The notes beneath the pieces were generated by a model. That model did no database searches. It saw nothing but the letters and a program-made list of their open reading frames with translations, and was not told where the DNA came from. Shown in pieces: positions 8,798 through 16,492 of a stretch of 64,000 nucleotides of DNA. How positions within the stretch are numbered: position 1 is the stretch's first letter; each line of letters begins with the position of its first letter. The DNA comes from Methylovirgula sp. (lineage in GTDB: Bacteria; Pseudomonadota; Alphaproteobacteria; Rhizobiales; Beijerinckiaceae): NCBI RefSeq assembly GCF_037200945.1, contig NZ_JBBCGP010000001.1, positions 434,001 through 498,000 of the forward strand, in the 5' to 3' direction. A program made the translations under genes and the position numbers.

Positions 8798-9448
8798 TCA
8801 ACGCCGATTGACAAGGCTTTCCAAGGCGTCGATCACGGCGCCATCCCTATCATGATCGCCCGTCGATTGCGAAAGCTCAGCGCGAGTGACCTGATGATTA
8901 TTGTTGATCCAGAGCTTCGCGACGAAGCGGTAAGTACCAGAACGGGTCGATACATCTCTCAGTAACGCATTCTGAACATCCAGCTGCACCATCTCGCTAT
9001 AATCCCGCAAACGGGATTGATTGTCGTCGTTTGCAGAGCCCCCATGCACCAGCAAAGTCCCGAGCTCCAAATCTGCTTTGCCCGGAACCGAAGGAAGGGA
9101 CAATTCGTCCTGATCCGGCCGAAGGGCCAGCGTGATCGCGTTCGCGCTGGTATGGCGTACCTGAAGATCGGTTCCAGATAATAAACGCGCGAGAGCGACA
9201 TCTGGCGAAAAGACGCCTTTGAGCGCGGCAGACCTGCGGCGCGCTGCCGAGTGGCTCTCATAAAGGACCTGCACCCCGGTTCTTTCACCATAGGCTTGCA
9301 GAGCCTGTGCGAGGGGTTCGCTTGGAAGATCGAAAAACATCGACTTCATAGCGGCGGACGCGCCCTCGCCCGCTCGTGCCGCCGATATGGCGCAACAGAG
9401 TTCAACAAGGACAATAAAGATACAGAATGAATTCCGGACTGGCCGCAT
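8798..9448 (-). CDS. Secretin/TonB short N-terminal (STN) domain protein with TonB-like C-terminus, truncated
   Basis: The ATG at 9448 gives a signal peptide (SFCIFIVLVELCCAISAARA). An STN domain follows (FDLPSEPLAQALQAYGERTGVQVLYES and GVFSPDVALARLLSGTDL). The C-terminal part (YRFVAKLWINNNHQVTRAELSQSTGDHDRDGAV) resembles the periplasmic TonB C-terminal fold. The reading frame stops at NRR only six bases from the ISL3 right inverted repeat, about 15-20 residues short of where such domains usually end, so the gene was probably cut by the ISL3 event. Proteins with this arrangement sit in the periplasm and are linked to siderophore uptake or signalling. No TonB receptor or FecIR pair lies nearby. 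Confidence 0.65.
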   Translation of the reverse strand: MRPVRNSFCIFIVLVELCCAISAARAGEGASAAMKSMFFDLPSEPLAQALQAYGERTGVQVLYESHSAARRRSAALKGVFSPDVALARLLSGTDLQVRHTSANAITLALRPDQDELSLPSVPGKADLELGTLLVHGGSANDDNQSRLRDYSEMVQLDVQNALLRDVSTRSGTYRFVAKLWINNNHQVTRAELSQSTGDHDRDGAVIDALESLVNRR

Positions 9449-9615
9449 TTTCCAAAAAAATCGCGATGGAGAGATTTCGGGTTTGGCGCCGAGTCTTGAC
9501 AGATTTATGAATGCGCCCTTGGGCAATATCAGACGGACAAGCGGGTTGCCGCGAACGAGGCATGAATCGAGCGCGATCATCCCGGTCGGCGGACGGCCCC
9601 TCGGGCATTAGCCAA

Positions 9616-10291
9616 TTATAGACTACCGTTTCTTTTAGCGTCGAGCAGGCGAGAGCGCGTTAAAATCAGCAGGAGCTCCACGGATCCCAAACAAAAGCCG
9701 GCCGCAACCAGCCCCACGATCGTCAACCATTGGGTGGGACAACGCCTGTTCATCCCGGCCGATAACACGATAGAGGCCGTTAATCTCGACCATTTCGGCA
9801 TCGGACAGTCGCCTCTTCGGCAACGTTAGGTCGGTATAGAAATATTTGGTCATCGAGTTGAATTCGAGTTCGCTTCCCACGAACATTTCGGTGGGGTTCA
9901 TGTCTGATGTGACATGGTTGAACCCGTCATACGGGAACTCTTGCGTGGCGCGGATATCAACGCTGTTGAAATCCGGCTTTATAGCGCCCGGGTGAAACCA
10001 GCCTGGTGAAAACAAACCCACCGGCCCGGAGCGAGGCAGATGCGCGATCGGCTGATTGACAGTTTCGATGACTCCCTGCTCCGCGCGCGAAGTTTCTGCA
10101 TTGAGCGTTTTGATATTCAGCAGTGTCCAGAAAATAGCTCCGACGACGGCCAGTAAAAGGCTCGTCAAACCAAACAGACACAGGACGCGGCTGATAACGC
10201 GCGCCGATCTTGGCGAGCGATCAGCTTGCGCGGCCCGAGCATAGATCTCACGTCCGCGTCGCCCAAAATCGGGCTGACGATCGATATTCAT
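9616..10291 (-). pseudogene. Two-helix membrane protein of unknown function, frameshifted
   Basis: From ATG at 10291 (MNIDRQPDFGRRG) the frame encodes one membrane helix (VLCLFGLTSLLLAVVGAIFW), then an extracytoplasmic region with the segment KYFYTDLTLPKRRLSDAEM. After ALSHP the frame changes near 9735, at a CCCACCC run. The other frame supplies a second hydrophobic helix (WLTIVGLVAAGFCLGSVELL) and a basic tail ending at 9616. The two parts together give about 225 residues with N- and C-terminal membrane anchors, which is more sensible than either open frame alone. I do not recognise the family. Confidence 0.5.
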
Positions 10292-10501
10292 GCGCCCATC
10301 GTGAACAAAGCGGGCTAACACGACGTTAGCGGCGCACCCAAATTTGCCTGAAATGTCCGCCATTGGAGCCGGTTGCAGATAAGATCGCCGCGAACTTTTC
10401 GCTCACCTGTGCCGCGGGGAAGCAATCGAGGGTGGCGGCCTGGCGGGGCTGAGGTGAGACTTTCGATGCAACCAAGCGAAGGGCGAGGGCATTGTTGCGG
10501 C

Positions 10502-10771
10502 ATGGTTGAGCCGCGCAAAGTCGATGTCGCCTATACCGACGGTCGTTGGCTGGCAGAAGTCGGCCCGCATTACGACGAGCCGCTCGATTGCGGTACCCTG
10601 CAGCAACTTATTGACGCCGCCCAGCGGGACTGGCCGGATCAGTCGCTGCTTTTCGTCGTCGATCAGTCGACGACCCGAGGATATAGAGACGCGGAAGCGC
10701 AATTCCTCGATGCGAGCGAAATGAGCGGCGCGCTAGTCGTGACGTCGGATGATGAGGCTCAGGCAAAATAA
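10502..10771 (+). CDS. Small acidic protein of unknown function
   Basis: The 89-residue product starting MVEPRKVDVAYTDGRWLAEV is soluble and acidic, with no signal peptide or membrane helix. The upstream in-frame extension back to 10373 is arginine- and proline-rich and looks non-native, so the internal ATG was preferred. It resembles the 83-residue product at 11656 in size and in having short beta-strand-like segments ending in a helical tail. No motif gives a function. Confidence 0.4.
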   Translation: MVEPRKVDVAYTDGRWLAEVGPHYDEPLDCGTLQQLIDAAQRDWPDQSLLFVVDQSTTRGYRDAEAQFLDASEMSGALVVTSDDEAQAK

Positions 10772-11098
10772 ATCGGCACGCCGGAGACGCCATCCCGGCA
10801 GGACGATCCGGTGCTTTGAGCGTCTCGGAGCCCCCACCGAATGAGCGCAGGCTAGAGCGATTGACGCTTAGACAATCTGGCAACTGAATGTATGGCCGCT
10901 CGTTCTTCTCTTGCTATTCTATCAACCCCGCCTGTTTCCGCGTGCACCAGTGCCCGTAATGAATTCTCGCGTTGCTAGGCGCGCGTCAGCTTGGGCGTGG
11001 CAATTCCAGCAATGCGTCCAAGAGTGAGTCTTGATGAGTCAAAACCCTGCGCCAATCGCAATCAAGAAAACCGGTTTAGATCCGCTGGGCCACGAACG

Positions 11099-11359
11099 AT
11101 GAAGACCAAGCGCGAAGCGACCAGCGCCAAGCAGTCCGAGTCGGCCAAGCGCCGCGCCGACGAGCGCGCAACCGAGGCCAAGGCCGAAACGGCTGCCGCG
11201 ACCATGACGGCCGCACCGACGCCGGAGTCTACGGCTTCGGCGAATGGCCCGACGCCAGCAACGCCGAATGAGTCGCCCCGTGCGGCGCGTCCGGCACAAC
11301 CGTTCCCGCCGAAGCCCGACTTGTCGCAGCCTCGCCTGCGTCCGGAGGGTATGAAGTAA
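11099..11359 (+). CDS. Low-complexity Ala/Pro/Glu-rich small protein
   Basis: Beginning MKTKREATSAKQSESAKRR, the 86-residue product is mostly Ala, Glu, Lys, Thr and Pro and ends in a proline-rich tail (FPPKPDLSQPRLRPEGMK). It has no hydrophobic core and is predicted by composition to be disordered. The upstream in-frame extension to 10991 lacks a clear ribosome-binding site. It may be a real disordered protein or a chance GC-rich frame. Confidence 0.3.
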   Translation: MKTKREATSAKQSESAKRRADERATEAKAETAAATMTAAPTPESTASANGPTPATPNESPRAARPAQPFPPKPDLSQPRLRPEGMK

Positions 11360-11520
11360 TCGGTTAACGTTAAAGCTGCCGATGACAAAGTCATGGAGGT
11401 ATGCTACATCTCTCCGTGTCAGCCGCGCGTTTCTATATTCAGTAATTTCAACGACTTACGGGCTAGGCGTAGCGAGTCCCTCCTCCGCTACCAAACGCGT
11501 CGCAGCGCGACGCATGCACT

Positions 11521-11556
11521 TTGTTATGTTGATCCGCATTGTTATGTTGATCCGCA
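11521..11556 (+). repeat. Perfect 18-base tandem duplication
   Basis: TTGTTATGTTGATCCGCA occurs twice head to tail with no mismatch. It lies in a non-coding stretch between two small unknown genes and has no associated hairpin. Confidence 0.9.
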
Positions 11557-11655
11557 GGCATTGAATTCGTCAGCAACAACGACCGCCGCGATTGGCGTCG
11601 TGCGCTTGGGGAACTCGACTTAAATCATTCCCCTTGCCGTATAGCCGATGCTTGG

Positions 11656-11907
11656 GTGATGATCCCCGGCTACGCCTTGGCGAGGGTACTGCAAATGACC
11701 GAGGATGACGTTCCAATTTATGTCGACGCCGGCCAGCCGGCCACGCTGCACATCAGTGGTGAGACGACAGCATACCCCACGCTCCAGGAAGCGATAATTG
11801 CCTGGCACAAGCTGCCTTCCCGGGACCAGGAAGTAGCAACGATTAGAGTAGATGGCGCGATCTACACGGCATCGGAAATCGAAAGGCTCCGGCATGGGCC
11901 GAGATGA
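11656..11907 (+). CDS. Small protein of unknown function
   Basis: The 83-residue product has strand-helix segments (VPIYVDAGQPATLHISGETT, PTLQEAIIAWHKLPSRDQEV) and a final helix (YTASEIERLRHGPR). It is cytosolic by composition. The first two codons are both ATG, and an alternative start is possible at the Met of MTEDDVPIYV. I do not recognise it. It is not obviously linked to the neighbouring genes. Confidence 0.4.
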   Translation: MMIPGYALARVLQMTEDDVPIYVDAGQPATLHISGETTAYPTLQEAIIAWHKLPSRDQEVATIRVDGAIYTASEIERLRHGPR

Positions 11908-12074
11908 AACGGTGCGATGGCCTCCGCATTATTTCGCGCCCGAGGACGGCGAGGCCTCGGGTGTGAAATTGAGGAGGAGGCGAAGGTGAGCAACTCGTTT
12001 TGAGGTAGATACACATTGACCCGGGGGCGCGGGAATAAGGATTAAGCGATACTCAATTTTTTGCGGGGGCGAAC

Positions 12075-12572
12075 ATGAGCGAACCCACTGCAGCGTTATT
12101 TCAACGCCTGACGCAAGGTGTTTACGTAATAGGTGTGGCCCATATCGAAACGCGCAATGCTTTCACTGCCGCGTGGGTCATGCAAGTTTCTTTCGATCCC
12201 TTGTTGCTTGCCTTGAGCATCAACCCAAACCATTCCTGCTATCGGCTGCTAAAGGAAGGTCAGTCGTTCAGCGTCAACGTGCTTAAGAAGCGTCACCTGG
12301 ATCTGGCCGAACATTACGGCCGGCCGGCCCAAACCGATAAATTTGTCTCCACCGATTGGATTGCTGATCGTTCTGGCCTACCCCACCTGCGAGAAGCACT
12401 AGCTTGGTTCGCGTGCGAGGTCATGAGTGAGCATCCTGCTGGTGACCACGTGCTGGTGCTAGGAAAAGTCATGAATGGCGAGATGTTAGACTCAGAAGCC
12501 GGGCCGATGCTCTATCGCGAAACAGGTTCCATGGATGGCGCGTCTGCTCTCTATCCTGCGTCGTGGTCATAA
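12075..12572 (+). CDS. Flavin reductase domain protein (FMN-binding split barrel)
   Basis: The 165-residue protein has the flavin-reductase-like pattern: LTQGVYVIGVAHIETRNAFTAAWVMQVSFDP at the start (FMN phosphate-contacting region), LLALSINPNHSCYRLLKEGQSFSVNVL in the middle and GDHVLVLGKVMNGEML at the end. Family members reduce free flavin with NAD(P)H, or bind FMN for other oxidoreductions. A GGGGG purine run sits about 6 bases before the ATG at 12075. The gene is convergent with the deaminase gene, the two stop codons being within a few bases, and no partner monooxygenase is nearby. Confidence 0.75.
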   Translation: MSEPTAALFQRLTQGVYVIGVAHIETRNAFTAAWVMQVSFDPLLLALSINPNHSCYRLLKEGQSFSVNVLKKRHLDLAEHYGRPAQTDKFVSTDWIADRSGLPHLREALAWFACEVMSEHPAGDHVLVLGKVMNGEMLDSEAGPMLYRETGSMDGASALYPASWS

Positions 12573-12573
12573 T

Positions 12574-13026
12574 TCACTTTGAAAACAAGGCCATCGATTC
12601 AGCGGCCAGCACGCCACCCATGATAGCTATTTTAGCAAAAGGCGCAGCCTCCGCCACCATCCGGTCGGTTAGCATGATCTGTTCGATCTTTGTGGACAGT
12701 TGGTCGATCGAGGCGCCGAACACCACGCGGCTGATGCCGCACCACAGAATAGCGCCCATGCACATGGGGCAGGATTCGCCCGAGCTATAAAGGGTGGCGC
12801 CCTTAAAGTCGCTGGCAGGTCGGGTTGCCACAAATCTTCGAATAGCCACCATTTCCGCGTGCGCCGTCGGATCGTTTGTCGTCTCGGCGAGGTTGCGCCC
12901 CGACCTCAAGGACCTTTTGTTGCCGACAATGACCGCGCCGAATGGCAAGTCTCCTTGCGCGGCCTCGGCGATGGCCATTCGCATGAAAATTTCGTCCTCG
13001 GGAATCGACGCCATAAGAGTCACCAT
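12574..13026 (-). CDS. Nucleoside deaminase (CMP/dCMP-type zinc deaminase)
   Basis: The 150-residue protein carries the zinc site of the cytidine-deaminase fold: HAE in NDPTAHAEMVAI with the catalytic glutamate, and SCPMCMGAILWCGI with the two cysteine ligands. The order and spacing suit guanine deaminase- or TadA-like members. It is shorter than fungal cytosine deaminase and has the PFGAVIVG strand typical of the family. The actual start may be the Met of MASIPEDEIFM (13014). The substrate cannot be fixed from sequence; guanine or a related nucleobase is the likeliest. Confidence 0.8.
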   Translation of the reverse strand: MVTLMASIPEDEIFMRMAIAEAAQGDLPFGAVIVGNKRSLRSGRNLAETTNDPTAHAEMVAIRRFVATRPASDFKGATLYSSGESCPMCMGAILWCGISRVVFGASIDQLSTKIEQIMLTDRMVAEAAPFAKIAIMGGVLAAESMALFSK

Positions 13027-13195
13027 ATGCCGGATGCCTCGGCGACATTCATGAAGCTGCGTGCGGTCCTTCGCTCATCCCGAACTCGGCTTCGATCGGC
13101 GGCAAGACTCGAATACTCTGCAACCTTCCTGATCGTTTCGGCTTGACGAGATACAGCCTCGCTTAGGAACACGCACCATGAACATCTTCACCGAC

Positions 13196-14370
13196 TTATA
13201 CCAACGGCCCTAGGTTTTGACCGTTGCCCATGACCGGGTGGTTATCGAGGCCACCCGTTCGTGATCGTTGGCAAAGAAGTTCCAGGCGTCGCAGCACGTA
13301 GATACGCTCTCGTCGTAGGTTTCGTACACCGTATTCGAAAGCTTGTTGCCGCGCAGATATTCCCAGACATTTTCAATCGGGTTCAATTCGGGCGAATAGG
13401 CTGGAAGCTTCATCAGCGTCATATTTGCCGGAACATTCAAATCTTTTGCGATGTGAAATCCGGCCCCGTCGAGAACCAGGACCGCGTGGGCGTCGTCCGC
13501 AACTTTGCGACCAATAAGATCGAGGTGGACCGAGACAGACCGAGCGTTGAGAAAGGGCAGCACCACGCCCACCGCCTCTCGCTTCGCCGGACACGCCGCA
13601 CCCAGGATATAGGCCCAGATCCTGCGCTGATCGCGTGGTGCAGGCGGACGGCTGCCGCGCTTTGCCCAGACCCGCGTCAGTGTGCCTTGTTGTCCGACCC
13701 GGCGCTTCGTCCTGCATCCAGATCTCGATCGGCTTACCGCGCGCGTGTTCGGGTAAAGCCGCGGCTACATTGGCTGCGAACTCTTTTTAAAAACCTCCTG
13801 CGCGGCCGGGTCCGCCTTGGGGTTGAATGGACGTACCGAAAGCCGGCGATAGCCAAGTGCGTCGAGAAGCTTTCCAACCGTGCGTTCGTGCAAGACGAGC
13901 CCGAAATCCTGCTTAAGCCGATCCCGCAAATCAGCGCGCCGCCCACCGCACGACTTTGTCTTTGCCGGCCTGCGGACCCGCCTCCACCAACGCGATCAAG
14001 GCCTTGCTTCTGCTCAGCCGTCAGCCTCGATGAGCGGCCCGGCGGGATCTTGTTTTCCAGGCCGGCAAGTCCGTCCGAATTATACCGATGAACCCAATCG
14101 CGCAGCGTCTGCCGATCCATCCCACAATTGCGCGCTGCTGTCGTTCGATCCGCCCCTTCCATCACCAGCGCCAGCGCCAGCATCCGCCGTGCGGCCGCCG
14201 CGTTCTTCGATCGCGCTGACGCCTGCCGCAGCTCAGGACGCTGACAAATCCAGACGAGTCACTGCAATCCCAGCCATCACACGCCTCCAATTCCACCGTC
14301 GCCGATCGAATCAGAATTTCGCACCCTTGGGAATTCCCACCCGAGTCATCCCCTCGCGCCGCTGGTATTA
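13196..14370 (-). mobile_element. IS630-family insertion sequence, degenerate copy
   Basis: Terminal inverted repeats of about 15 bases can be paired: TTATACCAACGGCCC at 13196-13210 with GCGCCGCTGGTATTA at 14356-14370 (12 of 15). The span of 1.17 kb is normal for IS630, and the transposase stop codon lies at the edge of the left repeat. The outer bases contain TA, the usual target dinucleotide. Confidence 0.65.
13210..14277 (-). pseudogene. IS630-family transposase with several frameshifts
   Basis: The protein is spread over at least four frame segments. From ATG at 14277: MAGIAVTRLDLSAS then stop. Next comes a helix-turn-helix segment (RMLALALVMEGADRTTAARN, GMDRQTLRDWVHRYNSDGLAGL), then scrambled text, then MQDEA with the first aspartate. 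The last intact piece (13572-13210) holds VLVLDGAGFHIAKDL and the ELNPIENVWEYLRGNKLS glutamate motif. With this many indels the copy is dead. It differs in sequence from the remnant at 6617, so the two are separate IS630 insertions. Confidence 0.8.
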
Positions 14371-14522
14371 CCCGTTCTGCGGGCAAGAAGCGCGCGTCCG
14401 GCTTCACGGAAGAAGGCCGGTTAAGGGCCCGCTATAACCGGCGCGCTTTTATTTTGCGAGGATGGCTTAAGGGTGACATGATCTAATTGATGAGTGTGGC
14501 CAACCACACTTTGGAAGAGGTA

Positions 14523-14684
14523 ATGGAAATGATTACATCCAAAATCACTTACCTTACGTTGGCATTCCTGATCGGTACTGGCTCGGCATTTTTGCTAACT
14601 TCAGCCGCTGACGCAAAGCACATCGCGAAGGATCACCATAGCTCGGCGTCTGAGTATTATCATGGCAGACACGCCATCCCGTGA
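14523..14684 (+). CDS. Small secreted or membrane-anchored His-containing peptide
   Basis: From ATG at 14523 (or the second ATG at 14529), preceded by AGAGG, the frame gives a hydrophobic signal-like segment (YLTLAFLIGTGSAFLLTSAA), a likely cleavage after ADA and a short tail with several His residues (HIAKDHHSSASEYYHGRH). At 53 residues it is too short for domain assignment. The clear Shine-Dalgarno and signal peptide make a real gene more likely than chance. Confidence 0.5.
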   Translation: MEMITSKITYLTLAFLIGTGSAFLLTSAADAKHIAKDHHSSASEYYHGRHAIP

Positions 14685-14945
14685 ACTCCTATTACGTTTC
14701 GCGCCCCGCCGTTAGGCTCTTCCCGAAGATCATTGAACCCCTGTCGACCAATTGAGGCAGCGTGGTTACGCACCCAATCGAATGCTAATCCTTTAATCTG
14801 GGAAAGTTAATACTAACTAGCGCTGCATCAAGAGGAGCTTTTACCGGACGAAGCCTAATATTCGCAATTTTATTTAGGAACATCTGTGGCATTCATAATC
14901 TGCGTTTAGGCACGCCATTGGCCTCCCAGCGCTAACTTTTCTAAC

Positions 14946-14980
14946 AACGGCTCTCATCGAATTGGAGAGCCGTTTTTTTT
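14946..14980 (+). terminator. Rho-independent terminator
   Basis: AACGGCTCTC (14946-14955) pairs perfectly with GAGAGCCGTT (14965-14974) across a 9-base loop, followed by a run of eight T on the plus strand. About 260 non-coding bases separate it from the small peptide gene upstream, so it may end that transcript or an unrecognised small RNA. Confidence 0.85.
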
Positions 14981-15360
14981 GTCCGGGGTTTGCACATCAA
15001 TTAGCCGACCACGCCATGCCTCATCGGCGCCCGAGCGTAGGAGCTGACTCATCAATTGCGCGGCTAACTCAAAACGCTGTTGCCCGCGGCGTCGGCGATC
15101 TGCAGACGCCCGGCTTTGTTCAGAGCGGGCACGACGCGAACAATCGTCAGCGCGCCGGCCTCCCGCCGTTGGCGCATCTGTCTTCAGACACACTCCTGTC
15201 GACGATTCCTGACCGCACCCTGAGGCTGTTGCTAGTTCCCGGTTGATCGAGATCAAGTAGTTCACATCCCTTCGACGCTATTTATTGATTTAGAGTGCAG
15301 TGCACACGGTTGGCCCCGCGTGCTCCTGGCATATTGCAACCAAGCCGATGGGTACTGACC

Positions 15361-16492
15361 GTGACCAGCTCCAACCCTGAGATCAAGGTTGTGTCCGATG
15401 ATCCAGATAAAGCCCAACCTCTCGAGGGTGAAGTCCTCCCGGCCGGCGCAAATGCTCTCGTTGCTGCCCAGTCGGCGGCGCTAGTCCCAGTCGATAATCC
15501 GTCAATCCGCAAGAGATCGCGCTGGCGGCTTGTCGCCATCGCGCTCGTCGCACTCGGCGCAGCAGGCGCGGGTTTTACTGGTGGCATATGCGTCCGGCGG
15601 GTTTGCCGGCAGGTATCGTTTCCGGCAACGGGCGTATTGAAGCCCAAGAAATCGACATCGACGCGAAATTTGCTGAGCGGGTTGCACAGCTGCTTGTCGG
15701 ACGAAGGTGATTATGTTGTGCCAGGCCAGATCCTCGCACGGATGGATATACGCGATGTCGAAGCTTCGCTCAGAAAGGCCCAGGCGCAGGTTGAGGAGGC
15801 AAAGCGCAGCCTTGACGAAGCCCACGCCAATGTCGCGCAGCAGCAGACCGAAGTCGTCTTCGCGCAGCAGGAGTTTGATCGTACGAAGGCCCTCGTCGCG
15901 CGCGGTTTTGCGACCTACGAACTTCTGGATCAACGCCAGCAAACGCTCAATGGCGCGAACGACGCATTGAGCGCCGCCAACGACCGCGTGGGAGAGGCCG
16001 AGCGGGCGCTCGATGCGTCCACGCATGATGTCGAGCTTTATAAAGTGAACATCGCTGACGACACTTTGGTATCGCCCACCAGCGGGCGCATCCAATACCG
16101 CATTTCCAACGTCGGCGAAGTTCTCCCGGCGGGCGGCAAGGTGTTTACGATGCTGGATTTCACGGACGTCTATATGGATATTTACCTGCCGACCGTGGAA
16201 GCTGGGCGGGCGCGGATCGGCGGCGGACGCCCGTATCGTGCTGGATTCCTATCCGAATGTGATGATTCCGGCACATGTCTCGTTTGTCGCCACGCAGGCG
16301 CAATTTACGCCGAAGGCCGTCGAGACCGAAGACGAACGCGATAAGCTGATGTTTCGCGTCAAAGTTCGCGTCGATCCAGCGTTTCTGCTTCCGCGTGCCG
16401 CGCTCGTGCGCACCGGACTGCCGGGCAGAGCCTTTGTGCGTGTCGACCGGAAGACCATTTGGCCGGCTTCGCTGCCCGGCCCGGCGCAATGA
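15361..16492 (+). pseudogene. HlyD/YbhG-type membrane fusion protein, three frameshifts
   Basis: The sequence matches the adaptor of the YbhG/RbbA/YhhJ export system: a membrane anchor (LVAIALVALGAAGAGF), a biotinyl-lipoyl-like half (DEGDYVVPGQILARMDIRD), a long coiled coil (VEEAKRSLDEAHANVAQQQ) and the second half (DTLVSPTSGRIQYRISNVGE). The stretch 15582-15703 is native only in another frame (WHMRPAGLPAGIVSGNGRI, EAQEIDIDAKFAERVAQLL). After 16215 the frame changes again to GADARIVLDSYPNVMIPAH. The GTG at 15361 is the probable start. Its end overlaps the ATPase gene start in ATGA. Without the correct frames the adaptor should be non-functional. Confidence 0.8.

Noticed and set aside
14962..15246. 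94-codon open frame beginning inside the terminator at 14946
   Set aside because: Its start overlaps the terminator stem and its content is low complexity.
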